DNA from: Hygrocybe punicea
Taxonomy: Eukaryota; Basidiomycota; Agaricomycetes; Agaricales; Hygrophoraceae
Reading direction: 5' to 3'
Assembly (NCBI GenBank): GCA_963556145.1
Contig: OY744465.1
Span: 4,712,001-4,776,000, forward strand
Length of the DNA stretch: 64,000 nt
Shown here: in pieces, positions 33,860 to 45,619 of the stretch
Layout of the letters: every line of letters starts with the position of its first letter
Numbering within the stretch: the stretch's first letter is position 1
Notes under the pieces: generated by a model
What the model saw: the letters and a program-made list of their open reading frames with translations, nothing else
Told to the model about the DNA's origin: nothing
Databases searched by the model: none
Program-made: the position numbers and the translations under genes

Positions 33860-35614
33860 CTACTGTTTCCTCGTGACTCGGATACGCAACTTGTCTAGAG
33901 CATTTAAGTGGGCAAGGTGGTTCTTGAATTTTTTTATAATGGGTTTGATGTTCGTCTCACTCGTAACCGACAGTCGTATCGTGACCTTCTGGAGTGCCCT
34001 AAATTCGCCATCAGTGAGGATGCTGTCAATCTGATGCCAATCCCACCGAATCAACTTTTCCCCGGTATTCGGTGTCTTGAAGTCGAAGCAAATGCGTTGT
34101 ATGTTTGATGCTACCAAGGAAGACAAAAATTGTGCCAAATACAGTAATCAATGGCTCTTTGAAACACTTGACTTGAAATCAAATTTTCTGGGCAAGTGCA
34201 TCCATTGAACAAAATTCTGAATAGATAGAAATATTTAGTTGTATTTAGAGACTACAGATACCAATTTTCAAAGAAAACCATTCAGATTTGATTATTTTAT
34301 GATCAAAATACTGGTGTTTCAAGGAGTGGTCATGATATTCTCTCCTACTCAAAAAAGAATTTTCTAATTTTATTGGTGCATTTACATGGACACAAATATC
34401 TAAACATATTCATTGGATGTACAGGACTGACAAGCATTATATTTGGCCTTAGGGAATGTGTGGAACAAATGATATGAAGGTGTTTCATGGAGTGGTAGTG
34501 TTTCAAGGAGCCATTGATTACTGTACAGAGCAGTTCTTTGACACCGAAGCTGGCACAGAAAGTCAGTCTTCGGATATTTGGGTTACATCTGACATCAACG
34601 AAGTCGAGGAGTGACCCTTCTGTACGTGACACACATTGGGCATGCATGTCGTGGCAAAAAAAAGGAGGCCATACCCCATCTCATGAAATGAGAGAATTGA
34701 ATCCTTAGGCTTTCAAGGGACGAACCCAGGTTCCTCATCAGTCTTACCACGCTATCTCCCGCACCCCAGGCACGAGGACATATGTCCAACTCGCGAATAG
34801 TCAATCACGGTCTGTGCCCCAAGGAGCCAATCGATGAACTCCGAGCCGGAATCGCACAGGTCCGTCAGTTTCAAATACTCGAGTTGACATGGCATTCGTT
34901 TGTACCTCTTTACCCTGCGATCCTCCGCGTCGATAGAACCAAATCGGCCCGGTATGCGAACACAGGATGCAGTAAGTTGTTTCAGCGCGGGGCTAACCAG
35001 AGATGTGAATTGGTCCATTTTTGAAATATGAACTGAGGAGATTACGATGGAAACGAGGGATGGCAGAGCGCAAAGGGCGCGGAATGATGCCCTCATACTA
35101 GGCGTCAACGCTGTCCACCTGATTCTGAAGAGGGTCAGCTTCCGCAATCTCGTAAACATGCCTAAAATGGCATCCCAAAACGGAGTACGCGGATATAGAG
35201 TGCAATACCGGGAGATTGCTGTAATAAATGGTACAGTTTGTGGCAACATTGGATGAAGCTTTCCTCGGAAATTCCATTTTCGCCGATGTCAATGCGATGG
35301 AAAAGGTGGAAACGACTGCGGGCTACCCAAGTTCGACCCACCAGCGAACAGTTGCGGAGAGCCGAGGGACAATCGTGGAAGTGGTCAACGACATTGTCGA
35401 CGAGTTCAGGAGGTAAGCGAACTCTGTAGCTGCGTAATCGCTGGAGTGTCGACCAACGACCACTAGCATTTGTTGTAAACAGGCTGCGGGTCATGTGACC
35501 TTGTTTGTTCTCCTTTCCCCAAGGGCCTTTCCCTGTCCCGGGCCCATAAGAGGCCTTGATGCGGCCGTCGTATGCTTTGACAATAGGCCGTTCATGTCGA
35601 CTTTTGGATGCCAT
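33860..35614 (-). pseudogene. F-box/leucine-rich-repeat gene, broken and carrying a MITE
   Basis: From the Met at 35614 (MASKSRHERPIVKAYDG) and, after a likely intron, 'VRLPPELVDNVVDHF' and 'ALRNCSLVGRTWVARSRFHL' form an F-box. The frame then breaks: 'QQSPGIALYIRVLRFG' runs to a stop near 35162, while the continuation 'PFWDAILGMFTRLRKLTLF' is in another frame. LRR-like pieces follow: 'LRELDICPRAWGAGD'-type sequence near 34780, 'RLMRNLGSSLESLRIQFSHF', and 'CNPNIRRLTFCASFGVKEL'. The coding is then split by the insertion at 34142-34523 and resumes with 'AQFLSSLVASNIQRICFDF' to the stop at 33860. An intron could explain the first break, but none of the sites around it fit well. Confidence 0.62.
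34142..34523. mobile_element. 382-bp MITE with TA target duplication (Tc1/mariner-like ends)
   Basis: The inverted ends are CAGTAATCAATGGCTCTTTG (left) and its near-perfect reverse complement at the right, pairing for about 28 bp with one mismatch (CTCTTTG versus CTCCTTG). Both sides are flanked by TA (34140-34141, 34524-34525). The interior is AT-rich and repeats the words TTTCAAGGAGTGGT and TTTCATGGAGTGGT. No coding capacity. It lies inside the F-box gene remnant. Confidence 0.75.
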
Positions 35615-35948
35615 ATAAACATGACAACAAAGGTATAGATGAATGCTCCCCACGCTCATGATTAATTAATGATTCTCAAAGGCCGGGTGTGATGGCGTGC
35701 ACAGCTAGGTCAGGCCAGTCGGGCTTCGCATCATACTGGTACAATATTAATGGTGGTTCATGCACAGGATACCATGCACTACTGGGTGCCGCTTTTATTG
35801 GTCGTGGGATCTATTTTTGTAGCCGTACTCGAACACGTTGCGCCGTCTGTGTGACTACCATAAACGGACTATTACGGGCACGTGACCGATAATCTTTTTG
35901 CAGCGCCGCGCGCGCAGACCTGTGCGGAGCGGTGCCTCTTCTTCCCTT

Positions 35949-35954
35949 TATAAA
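35949..35954 (+). promoter_or_regulatory. TATA box of the aspartic protease gene
   Basis: TATAAA in the context CCCTTTATAAAGCTC lies 78 bp before the chosen start codon. It is followed by a CT-rich and CACCATCACC leader, a common fungal core promoter layout. Its position rules out the ORF start at 35898. Confidence 0.6.
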
Positions 35955-36026
35955 GCTCATCTCTCGTTCAAGTTCCTGTCTTTCACCCCACCATCACCCA
36001 CCATCACCAAAGATCTCACCTTAATC

Positions 36027-37670
36027 ATGACAGACGGAATCCACACCCACAACATTCCACGTGTGCACCCCCCTGTTCCATTTCAGACACGCATCTCTAC
36101 CAATGGCGCAAAGGACATTATTGCCCGTGATCGCGCCCGCGCCCAAAAGCTTCTCGCAGGGGTGCAACCGCACGGTCCCGTTGCCTTCCACCAGGTCAAG
36201 AAAGCTCGCAGTCACCCTTCTCCCGCCGTGCCAGCACCTGGACATGTGGGCGATTCGATCAATGTGATTCATGTTTGGATGCTGATCTGCACTTCCAGCT
36301 GTTACATACACCATGTCAGTTGGCGTCGGTTCCCCTCCGACTCAATATTCCCTTCTTATTGACACAGGTACGGCCCTTATGACATCTGCCCTAATGTCTC
36401 TTTGAAACAATTAGGGAGCTCCAATACCTGGGTCGGCGCCAATACCAAGTACAAGCCGACCAGTACGAGTAAAAATACCCACCACACCGTCCACGTCAGT
36501 TATGGCTCTGGCTCCTTCTCCGGCACCGAGTGTGAGCACGCCTCATCTCCGTAACAGTATTTCCTCTTGATCACCGTGCGACGACAGACACTGACCAAGT
36601 AAGTCTCGGTGAAGGCCTCGTAATCCAGAACCAATCCATCGGCGTCGCAACGACGGCGACTGGCCTCAACGACGTTGATGGAATCCTTGGGTACGTTACT
36701 CTTGCCTTACTTTCCCCAGCGATGCGAGATTGATGGTGAGAATAACACGTAGCATTGGCCCCGTCGATCTCACTACCGGATCGGTGTCAGGCACTGCCAG
36801 CGTCCCGACCGTTGTCGACAACCTCTTCGCTCAGAAAAAGATTCGCTCCGACTCCCTCGGAATCTCATACACGCCGACCACGGCCGTCGGCACTGCCAAT
36901 GGCGAGCTCACTTTTGGCGGAACGGACAGCAGCAAGTGCGCGTCTCCTATCCCTGTCACTGCACACTACTGAATAACGATGCCCCCATAGGTACGCGGGT
37001 GAGATCGGATACGTATCTGTAACGAGTACAGCCCCTGCGAGCCACTACTGGGGCATTGACCAGACCGTCACCTACGGCGACGGCGATAGCAGCATACCGA
37101 TCCTCAGCGGTAACAGTGGCATCGTTGACACGGGCACGACCTTGCTGCTCATCGCCACTGACGCGTTCCAGGCATACCAACAGGCGACGGGCGCAGTCCT
37201 CGATCAGTCCACCGGACTTCTTTCCATCACTGAGGACCAGTACGCCAATCTCCAGAGCTTGATTTTCAATATTGGTGGGGTGAGCAACGCGGGTCCGGCG
37301 GCCGCTGCTGCAACTTGAAATACTAACATCGTGCGTTCCTACCACACCCGTGAATAGACGTCGTACGAGTTCACTGCGAACGCGCAAATCTGGCCCCGAG
37401 CGTTGAACAACATGCTGAGTGGGGATCCTGACAAGATCTACCTCGTCACCGCCGACCTCGGGAGCAACAGCGGCTCTGGGTTGGACTTTATCAGTTGCGT
37501 TTCCCCTTTCCTTTGAAATTGCTGAGACATGGACATTCTGAAACTGATGGATGATTCCCGACGTCACAGATGGATTCACGTTCTTGCAGCGCTTCTACAG
37601 CGTGTACGACACGACCCAATCGCGCGTCGGGCTTGCGATGACGCCGTTCACGAATGCTGAGACAAACTAG
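36027..37670 (+). CDS. Pepsin-like aspartic protease (family A1)
   Basis: Bilobed acid protease. The ATG at 36027 gives a prosegment-like N-terminus (MTDGIHTHNIPRVHPP, then 'TNGAKDIIARDRARAQKLL'). Spliced exons read 'YTMSVGVGSPPTQYSLLIDT' and 'GSSNTWVGANTKYKP' (first catalytic Asp in DTGS), 'VSYGSGSFSGTEYTDQVSLG' (flap Tyr in 'SYGSG'), 'GILGIGPVDLTTG', 'VVDNLFAQKKIRSDSLGI', 'NGELTFGGTDSSKY', 'GNSGIVDTGTTLLLI' (second Asp in DTGT) and 'FINGFTFLQRFYSVYDTTQS', ending at TAG 37668-37670. At least seven introns. It resembles the polyporopepsin group. No hydrophobic signal peptide is visible at the N-terminus, which is unusual; a missed upstream exon is possible but the TATA box argues against it. 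Confidence 0.85.
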
Positions 37671-38398
37671 TCGTCGTCCTCGACAAGCCGGCGACCCAGT
37701 CTACTCCAATGTTAGCGTGTTTTAGTTACAGCGAATTCTGTTCTGTGTATCCTGTCTGGTCTCTTTTTTGTTGTACAATATACTGGTGTTGTTTGTGATA
37801 AGGCTGAATTGTTTTTGAATAGTTTGGGAAATTGATCTCTGATTCTTCTTGTGATTCGCTGCAGTTACGACAGCGACTACCAAATGAAGATGTATAACGT
37901 TACAGCTGATTTCAAAATGATGCGGAAAAGTAGGAAAAAAATCAAGGTGGCAACTCTGCTGCCATCAAGCCGGACTCCAACTTGCCGTCTGAGTTCCAAG
38001 CATCAGCAAATCGGCAATTTGTCTGACAGGTCTGGGGTGGTCTGGGCCCGACCAGTCCAGACCATAAAACCTTCCGGACCGTAATGGTAGATTCTAATTT
38101 CTTCTGACCACTTCCAGATGGCGTCGTCTGGACCAGACCACTTCCAGATGGCGTCATCTGGACCAGGCCACTTCCAGACCATCTCAGACCATCTCAAGAC
38201 CATGTAGGTAGCATTCCAAATGACAGAAAACATATTGATTTTGAGCTCGCAAAACAAATTCTGTACTTCAACCAACCCCAAAAGAGACCTGCCCTCACAA
38301 TACTGCAACTCGCAATCCAATAGTGATTACTTTGATCCTTGACCTAGGGGCTCCGTCGGACATCAGCTGTTGTCAGGCAAGAAATTTGAAAAATACCT
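37671..38398. other. Intergenic with a short minisatellite
   Basis: No gene supported. The stretch contains the 30-bp tandem repeat at 38106-38187 and several looser copies of CCAGACC and TCTGGACC around 38030-38210. Confidence 0.4.
38106..38187. repeat. 30-bp tandem repeat, about 2.6 copies
   Basis: The unit starts GACCACTTCCAGATGGCGTC and occurs at 38106-38135 and 38136-38165 with a single base change (CGTCG versus CGTCA), then partly at 38166-38187. Confidence 0.75.
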
Positions 38399-40732
38399 TT
38401 ACTCCATCTCGGAGATCATTGCATGTTCATCATTGACATCAACCATCATTGCATCCACGTTGGCGAGCTTAACATTTCCAATCATACGAGCACCATTGAG
38501 TATCCTTCCCCAAGTTATTGGACCAATCTTCGCCACAGAGATGCCGTAGGCTTTTGTTTGCTTGTACCAGTTGCTCTCCGAGAACATATCGGCCGTCTTA
38601 GTACCCGGTATTTTTGTCCTGGTTACCCAGGGTGTCAAAGCACGCTCAGCCTAAATACTTGTGCATTAAGCAGTGGAAATAACCACAGATGGAGTAATTA
38701 CCGCTGCCATGGCCAATGACAGTGCACCACAGGGTTTAGCATCGATCAAAAATTCTGTTGGCGCCCCTACAGTGTCGGCAAGATGTGTGGAGAAGATTTT
38801 GAGGAGGAGCGGTGACAGATAAGCATCTGATTTAATCTGTGGGTTGCCTATCAGTGAGACGTACACGTGAATGGAATTTTCATACCTTTGGATCACCCTT
38901 CGCAAACATGAATGGTAGGCCTGGTCCGAGAGCATGTGTAGCATATTTTGCATGCCACTGCGTGTCTTCGACACCTTTAGATGCAACATCTTGCTCCTCA
39001 AAATATGCAGCGACTGCGTTAACGCCTTTAACGGCGAATTTGCCCCTCCAGTCATAAAAATGTTGCATGGCCTACAAATTGTTAGCATTCGTGGCATGGC
39101 AACTTACATAGAAAAATCAGAGTTGATAACGCACCACCAAATGGATGACGTCGTTTGGCTGGATCTTACCATGCGTACTGGCTGGATACACTGCATCGAA
39201 GCAGACTTGTAATTCTATTGCAATACTTGGGTTGTCGGTATCCCAGGGGTCGTTGAGTGTGCCAAGATAGTTGCGCCAGAGCGGAACAAATTTGTCAGCC
39301 CAATGTGCTTTGATGTTGGCTGGAAGATCATTTGCAGAGAATCGTGTGCAGCCCAGGGTGGATCAGACAAGACCATCTTCTGCCTCGACCTTGATTGTAG
39401 GTGCATTCGGAGTAATTTTGGTGATGGACTGAGGTTGTGAAATGGTATAATCAGAGCCACGAATCAGAGAAATGGCGTACCTGAATGATTTTAGATGCCT
39501 TTCGAAGGGGTTGTGCCACAGCCTCTTTGCTCTCATCTTCATCTGAAAGACCACCATAGAGATCGGCAAATCTGGTGTCGGTTTGAATTGTGGGTTTGGT
39601 CTGCGCCATAGTCACGACTCCTTGGCCGTTGGAGAGTACTTTTTTCCACAGGGTCGGCGCCTCCACATCTGTTTTGAATCTGGGGAGAAGTCCTCCTGGA
39701 TGCGCTGGCTTCAGTTGCTTCGCAGCACTAGTACTAGAAGATTTACAGATCACCGTCACATGGAATACAAAACATGAAGATGATGGGGAAACTACTTTTC
39801 AAGTTCGTTATCAACCTTCCTTTTGTGGACATGGCGAACTCCGGTTTGGGCCGTGGTCACACGTTCGGCCTCAATTGCCAAATGGTCAACACCTCGTGTC
39901 ACCTTCTTACCTTTCTCTCTCATGACGACCTCAACGTTCGGAGCAGTTGGTGCAGGGGGATTCGTGGGGTTGACCCTCGCAATGCCACGCTTGGCAGTTG
40001 GCTGGTAATCCAAAGTTTCTGCCGGTAGACATGATTAATTGCAGTCTGCAACCACCCTTATAACATACCATCATTTGATGCCACAGCGTCGTCAACCTGG
40101 TCGCTTTCCTCTTCTTCCTCTGGCCTGAAGCTTTTCGGCTTTGGCTTGTAGACTAAAAGTTGTGACTCTTCTTGGCTATCAAGCTCGAAACTGTATGTGC
40201 TGCTTTCAGTATCGCTATTGTTGAGAGGCATATTGATCTCTGACGATAATCCTCCCCTTTTGCCAGATCCTGCATGGTCCACGTCTGCATTGGCGGCCGG
40301 CCCCATACATTTCGCAAGATTGACTGTGATTTTTCCAGCCAGCGGCTGAGCTGCCTCGGCTTTGTTTTGCACTTCGGTGAGTAACATATTATCTTCAAGG
40401 TTAGCAATTCTTTTCAAGCTGGCCTTCCTGGATGCGACAGCATCCGCTGCCTTTTGAGCTTTCTTGGCGAGAGCGGCAGCTTTGTCTGCAGCAACCTGTG
40501 CTGAAGTTCTCCATGGTTTGACTACCTTCACATCCAGCAGCCCTGGATGGAGATTTGCCTTGGTACGACGTGGACGGTTGGTAAGTGGCTCCACATTTTC
40601 ATCTGTATCAGCACAAAACACGTCATTAATATTTTTCCTCAGTCTGTTGGCAACCTTTGGGTGACCTACCTTCGGCTGAAGGCTCGGAATATTTTTTCCC
40701 TCGTCCTTTGGTTCCATCAAGTTGATAGACAT
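38399..40732 (-). CDS. Large lineage-specific protein of unknown function
   Basis: Many exons, read leftward from the ATG at 40732 (MSINLMEPKDEGKNIPS). The N-terminal ~225 residues are polar, with an Ala/Lys-rich helix ('DKAAALAKKAQKAADAVASR') and an acidic stretch ('PEEEEESDQVDD'). A middle exon has 'FADLYGGLSDEDESKEAVAQ'. The C-terminal third looks folded: 'MQHFYDWRGKFAVKGVNAVA', 'WHAKYATHALGPGLPFMF', 'AYLSPLLLKIFSTHLADTVG', 'PCGALSLAMAAV', then 'ALTPWVTRT' and 'GRILNGARM'. From memory this plan recurs in a strongly expanded Agaricomycete family found in repeat-rich regions; I know no function. It stops at 38399. It is divergent from the Plavaka-like fragment, about 190 bp away. Confidence 0.5.
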
Positions 40733-40919
40733 CCTGAGTAGTTGTCGTCATTGAAGCGATGAAAGAAATTGCTAGCTGGAATGGTGGGTTTTGTTTTGGT
40801 TTTTTTTACCGCTTTTGACTCTCAATTTTCAAGTGTCAAACAATTGCAACTTCATCATTTCTGACTTCCTACTTGGTCACCACTGTGACACCACACTTCT
40901 TGAGCGAACGATGTGAAAC

Positions 40920-41973
40920 TTTTCTTGCAACCTAGGGCTTTGCAAAGGCAAACATAAAACATTCAAAAATCGTTCTGGTTACACCCAGCACAAGAATTCT
41001 GCTCATCCCCCGTCGACCCGGTCTCATATACCTGTTAATCCGAGCCGCATACCGGATAATTTCGTTGAACCTGATATTACTTTCAATTATGATACTGGGG
41101 ATGATAATATGGCGAGTAGTCATGGGCAAGGTGCTCAAATTAAACGGCATCCGATCCTCAATGGTGTGTTCCATGGCTTCGTGTATTAAAAAATAATTAA
41201 GTAATATTCAGGTGTTCCATGCGATGAAAATGGAAGATACCTCGATCATGGTACACCTCCCACCACAGTTGAACAATGTCCGACCAATTTTTTACCGTAT
41301 AAATCTCGGTCCGAGTTTGAGATCGCTGATTTTCTTTATCGGCGAAACCAGATGCCTGGATCACAAATTGATGATCTTATGGAATTGTGGGCTGCTGAAA
41401 GTGGTGCAGCACCCTTTGAAAGTCACCAAGGTCTCTATGATATCATCGACTCCACGACTCTGGGCAACGCACCATGGAATTCATTTTCTGTCTCGTACTC
41501 TGGTGACCTCCCTAATGGTGAAATTCCTACGTGGATGACTTCTGAATACGAAGTGTGGCATTGCAACCCACATACTGTGATACGCAACCAACTGGCCAAC
41601 CCAGACTTCAAGGATGACATTGACTACGCACCTCTTCAAGAATTCCAGGAAAATGGCAAACGGAGGTGGACCGATCTTATGACGGGCAACTGGGCTTGGA
41701 ACCAGGCAGTATGTTGCCTCCCCATTCAACCAATCATCGAGCACTAAAATCAATGGTTAGAATACAATTGCGGAAGAATCCGACGACACCCATGGTGGGA
41801 TGTTTGTTCCGGTCATCTTGGGTAGCGATAAGACTACAGTTTCGGTTGGCACCGGGAACAATGAGTTCTATCCATTATATGCTTCTGTTGGAAATGTCCA
41901 TAACAATGTCCGTCGCTCTCATCGTAACGCCATTGCCATTATTGGATTTCTTGCTATCCCCAAAAGTTGGTGA
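40920..41973 (+). pseudogene. Plavaka-like transposase, N-terminal fragment
   Basis: A C2H2-like finger opens the fragment ('CNLGLCKGKHKTFKNRSGY', then 'TQHKNSAH'), followed by an acidic linker. After an intron come 'FEIADFLYRRNQMPGSQID' and 'LMELWAAESG', 'APWNSFSVSYSGDLPNGEIP', 'EVWHCNPHTVIRNQLANPDF', and after another intron 'GGMFVPVILGSDKTTVSVG' and 'RRSHRNAIAIIGFLAIPK'. Finger, order and the last motif fit the N-terminal half of Plavaka (CACTA-related) transposases of basidiomycetes. The frame stops at TGA 41971-41973 and the catalytic part is absent. Confidence 0.6.
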
Positions 41974-43633
41974 TCTATTCTCAGCATGGTACTGTTGCTG
42001 AATTAAGTTACGAGTCCCTATAAGGGAATCGTTCTATACGGTGGATTTTTCAACTCAGGGTCAGACTCTAATTTGCCAAGCCGTGGGAACAATTGTTGCC
42101 AACTGTGGGAACAATTTTGAAGCCCTGTAAATAAATTTGAAACCGTGTGACTGCTGACTTTGTAACTGTGAGAATTTGTTGTCTCAAATGAGCAAGAACA
42201 ATAAGGTCACCAGATCAAAGGTGCCAAGTTGGGAAAGTGTAGTCCACTGCTAAGTCGACTTCATGACAATAATTCTTTGTTGGTGTAATGTGCACATTAT
42301 GACATATGGATGAGTTGAAAACCTGTCTGAACAGTACTGAGAGTTCTGTATTGTCCAACTAGTATCTCTGCTGTATTCTGAGGAATTGCCAGTGCAATAT
42401 AGACTGAATGAACCAGATATGATAACTTTGTCTACAGATACATATAATAGCTATGTACATTGGAATCACAAGGAACAGGTTGAATACCAGTTTAACCGGC
42501 CGGTTCATCATTTTCGGCACAAAGTGTTTTGCAGATGTCCCTACCTGAATTTGGGGCATTGCAATTGCACAAACAATAGCAGAAATAAAAGTCTGGACAG
42601 TTGTTGGATGTGCATTATGTGCCACATTTGACATCCCATATTGAAGCAGAGAAAGTGCAAGCAGAACTATCAACATTGAGAAACTATGGAGTTCATACAT
42701 TGGTACCCCAGATGCTGTTTCAATGTATTCATTGAATGGGCTCATAAGGGTGAGGTTTATAATTTGTTGATATTTTATCAAAGGACACGAAAATAGTACA
42801 ATAAATGCAGTCAACTGCATAATGATTCAAGATCAAGACAAAAGGACAAGGAACATAATTAGTTCAAGAGAAGCTCCAATCAGGCCAGAACAAACTAATA
42901 TGATGGGAAAGCAATTATTAAATAGCAAAGCATCATATTTATGGCAGGATGGGAAGAAGTGAAGGTTGGGCCAAGATACAATCCAATGGTATCAATGCAG
43001 GAACATAGCAACATAGGCTTCTCAGTACAGCAGTGAATTTCGTTATCAATTTAGATATAAAGGAGTAAATATGCTTGTTGCACCTGCAGATTTCGTCCAG
43101 TTAATATGACACGTCTATGAACAAAAGGTTATGCATCACATATGAGAAGTAAAGGTAGTTTGATTGAATTTGTACAATGAATTGTAATTCAGTTTCATGG
43201 ACCACAAACCGAACATATTGGACATGTTCGGTGTGTTCGGTCAATGTGTTCGGTCAATATGTTCAGGTTACTATTGTCATATGTGATCAGTACACATTGA
43301 ACATTGGATATAGTTAGCTATCCAGTGATGATACAAAGAGAATATGCAAACATTAAATCTGGATTATAGGTAGATAATGGATTTTCAATAGCTCATTCTC
43401 ATCTTTTCAGCAAAAAGGCACACCTCTTGCATATTGTGGATCCTCAAATTGCAGAGTCACAGTCTAACAATGATTGAAGAATACAATATCTGGACATGTC
43501 ACATATGTGTCATCAATGCTTGATGCTTGAATCAATAGCCAAATTTCAATTACAGTATATAGAAGACATATTTCATAGTAAATCGATGTATTCAGAATGG
43601 TTCCATGTATCATCGTGATTTACAACTTTCAAT
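41974..43633. other. AT-rich non-coding stretch
   Basis: No gene supported. The open frame at 42359-42820 (minus) is hydrophobic and unrecognised and is likely chance in AT-rich DNA. A lone cluster of ACCGAACA/TGTTCGGT words lies at 43208-43265. Confidence 0.4.
43208..43265. repeat. Isolated copy of the TGTTCGGT satellite motif
   Basis: GACATGTTCGGTGTGTTCGG and two further GTTCGGTCAAT words occur here in about 55 bp. The same words build the array at 50340-51265, 7 kb away. Confidence 0.65.
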
Positions 43634-44190
43634 AGTTTACCGTCGTTTTACTATCTGATGGCAGTAACTGCACCTTTTTGAATCAATTGAGAAATTTGAA
43701 TTTTGGGTGCTGTGTTTTGTATCTCATGAAATACTGCTTGGATCAAGATGGTTGATTCTGGTTGTATTTTGAGCCTAATGACAGACAAACATAGTACAGA
43801 TGCAATAACGGCTCAAAGGACAAAAACAGAGAAGAATATGGTATATGTACTTCTAGGCCTTGAAAAGATGAACAAACTTCTCCCTCCAGTCTTCTTCATA
43901 TGAGCTCTTTCGATGTCATAACTTGACAGTATCATTTTGGGTGTCAAAAAGTACTGGTCTACCTTTTTATTTCATCAACAACTCACCATATCCTAAATAT
44001 TGTCCAAATGTAATTACAGGAGTAGATAGTCCTCAAGATATAGTACAACTTTCCCTGTATAAACATCTTAATCCAAATAGTATTTCATGAGATACAATAC
44101 ACAGCACCCAAAATTCTACCAAGTCCAAATTTCTCAATTGATTCAAAACAGTGCAGTTGCTGCCATCAGATAGCAAAACAGCTGTAACAT
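43634..44190. mobile_element. Foldback MITE with arms of about 120 bp
   Basis: The left arm (43634-43751) and right arm (44064-44190) are inverted copies. Shared runs include CTATCTGATGGCAG, TTGAATCAATTGAGAAATTT, ATTTTGGGTGCTGTGT and TTGTATCTCATGAAATACT. The right arm has a 10-bp insertion relative to the left. The loop of about 310 bp has no coding frame. I see no clear target duplication. The right end lies about 30 bp from the stop codon of the next gene. Confidence 0.7.
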
Positions 44191-44222
44191 ATCAACAGTT
44201 TGAGTACATACAATATTATACA

Positions 44223-45619
44223 TTAGCATTGGTCGATATTCATATTATTGAGGCGTTGCCTTGTTTCCACAACACCCTCTGCATCATTACCGTCTTCCAC
44301 ATACCTAACATGCCATTTGATGGCTATTTTGCGCTGTGTAGTTGGTGTAGGCAAAGCTGTCTTGTTGCGAATCATAGTTGCTTCCTGAGAATATACATCA
44401 GTATTCGTTTAATTCTTGATGTATTGAAGCGTTACCTCTGTGAAGTCACTGTCTACCAGTGCCAATGACCGTAGATTCAGAATCATCTTGAATTTATCCA
44501 TCTTTACCGGAACTGCCGATATTGTAAACTGAACCTCCACTATATCACCAATTCTAAAGCAAGTTGGGTTTGTTGGAATGAAGCTAATAAATATTTCCAT
44601 CAGTAGAGATGTGATCCCAATTCATCATCACTCACCAATGTCGATTTCTATCAGACTTCAACTTGTAATAAAGTACGCAATTGTCCTGGCCATGAAAGTA
44701 GCGGGAATTCGCAAGTGAGGTTAATATGCCTTTTGGATCGATGGCATGCTCGAATGGAATGTGAGGGGAAGAGTTGTCGTGTCGGTGATCAGTGAAATAT
44801 CGGGTTCCTATTGCGAGTGTCATGTAATCCATGTATGTAGAAGGCGTAAAAGCTTGCATTGCTTTGTCAGGAAATTGACGAGCCAGTTTCTGGTGCAGAA
44901 TCCAAAGGTTATCGATATAGGATTGAAAGCCCGTTGTATCAAGGCCAGTTACGACTATGCTTTGACGTATGAAGGGCGTTCGGCGTTCCGGTTGACTATT
45001 ACAGTGGTTCATCAGAATGGTATTCAAGGAATGGATACGAATTTAGCACATACCTGGTTGTTATGGGTGGAAGATCTTTCGCCACCAAAATCGCTTGCAA
45101 ACTTAATACCAATTCTTGATGTTCGGATTCATCATTGGTTGGAAGTGTAAACTTCCAGCAATTTGGAGAGTCAACATGCACAATATTGACATTTGAAATC
45201 TGGCAATGCGGTCAATATGATATACCTTTTCAAATCCAATGACTTACATTTGTGGCCTTCGCAAGCTGACTTTCATCATCGTCTAAGCGTGCAGATATGA
45301 TTTCCTGCAGATGTTCAGCTGTCAATTTGGTGTCAAATACTAGCCAGTATATATATGGTGGATATTGCTAACATGCACCCTTGAAGTTGTAATAGTTGTC
45401 CATCACGTACAAAGCAGTGGTGAGATGTATATTGCGTGGCACAATTTCGTCCACTTCATGGATTATATCTTCCGCCATCATCCTCACACCGATCATATCC
45501 ATATTAGCTTTTGATGTCCATGTGATGATAGCTTTCAGGATCTGTTTTGTTTTTGTTTTTGTAGTGCATTCTTGAATATTGAAGTTTGCGTCATTTTGCA
45601 TAATACGGATCCTTTCCAT
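44223..45619 (-). CDS. Lineage-specific protein with a 'GDIVEVQ' C-terminal domain
   Basis: Multi-exon gene read leftward from ATG 45619 (MERIRIMQNDANFNIQ). Pieces: 'KAIITWTSKANMDMIGVRMM' and 'HLTTALYVMDNYYNF'; 'HLQEIISARLDDDESQLAKA'; 'CWKFTLPTNDESEHQELVLS'; 'TPFIRQSIVVTGLDTTGFQS', 'LAIGTRYFTDHRHDNSSPHI', 'IDPKGILTSLANSRYFHGQD'; then the most family-like part 'PTNPTCFRIGDIVEVQFTIS' and 'KFKMILNLRSLALVD'; and a last exon to TAA 44223-44225 with 'TQRKIAIKWHVRYVED'. From memory the last two modules recur in hypothetical proteins of many Agaricomycetes, often among transposons. Function unknown. Frames join without a visible lesion, so it may be intact. Confidence 0.52.

Noticed and set aside
34690..34770. 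tRNA-like stretch (minus strand has GGAACCTGGGTTCGTCCC, resembling a T-arm)
   Set aside because: It is coding sequence of the F-box remnant ('LMRNLGSSLESL'). No acceptor stem or anticodon arm pairs around it.
35898..36026. Start of the protease gene at 35898
   Set aside because: The TATA box at 35949 lies inside that extension; the ATG at 36027 is better placed.
42359..42820. Hydrophobic minus-strand ORF of 153 codons as a membrane protein gene
   Set aside because: It lies in AT-rich DNA where hydrophobic codons arise by chance, has no splice support and no recognisable domain.
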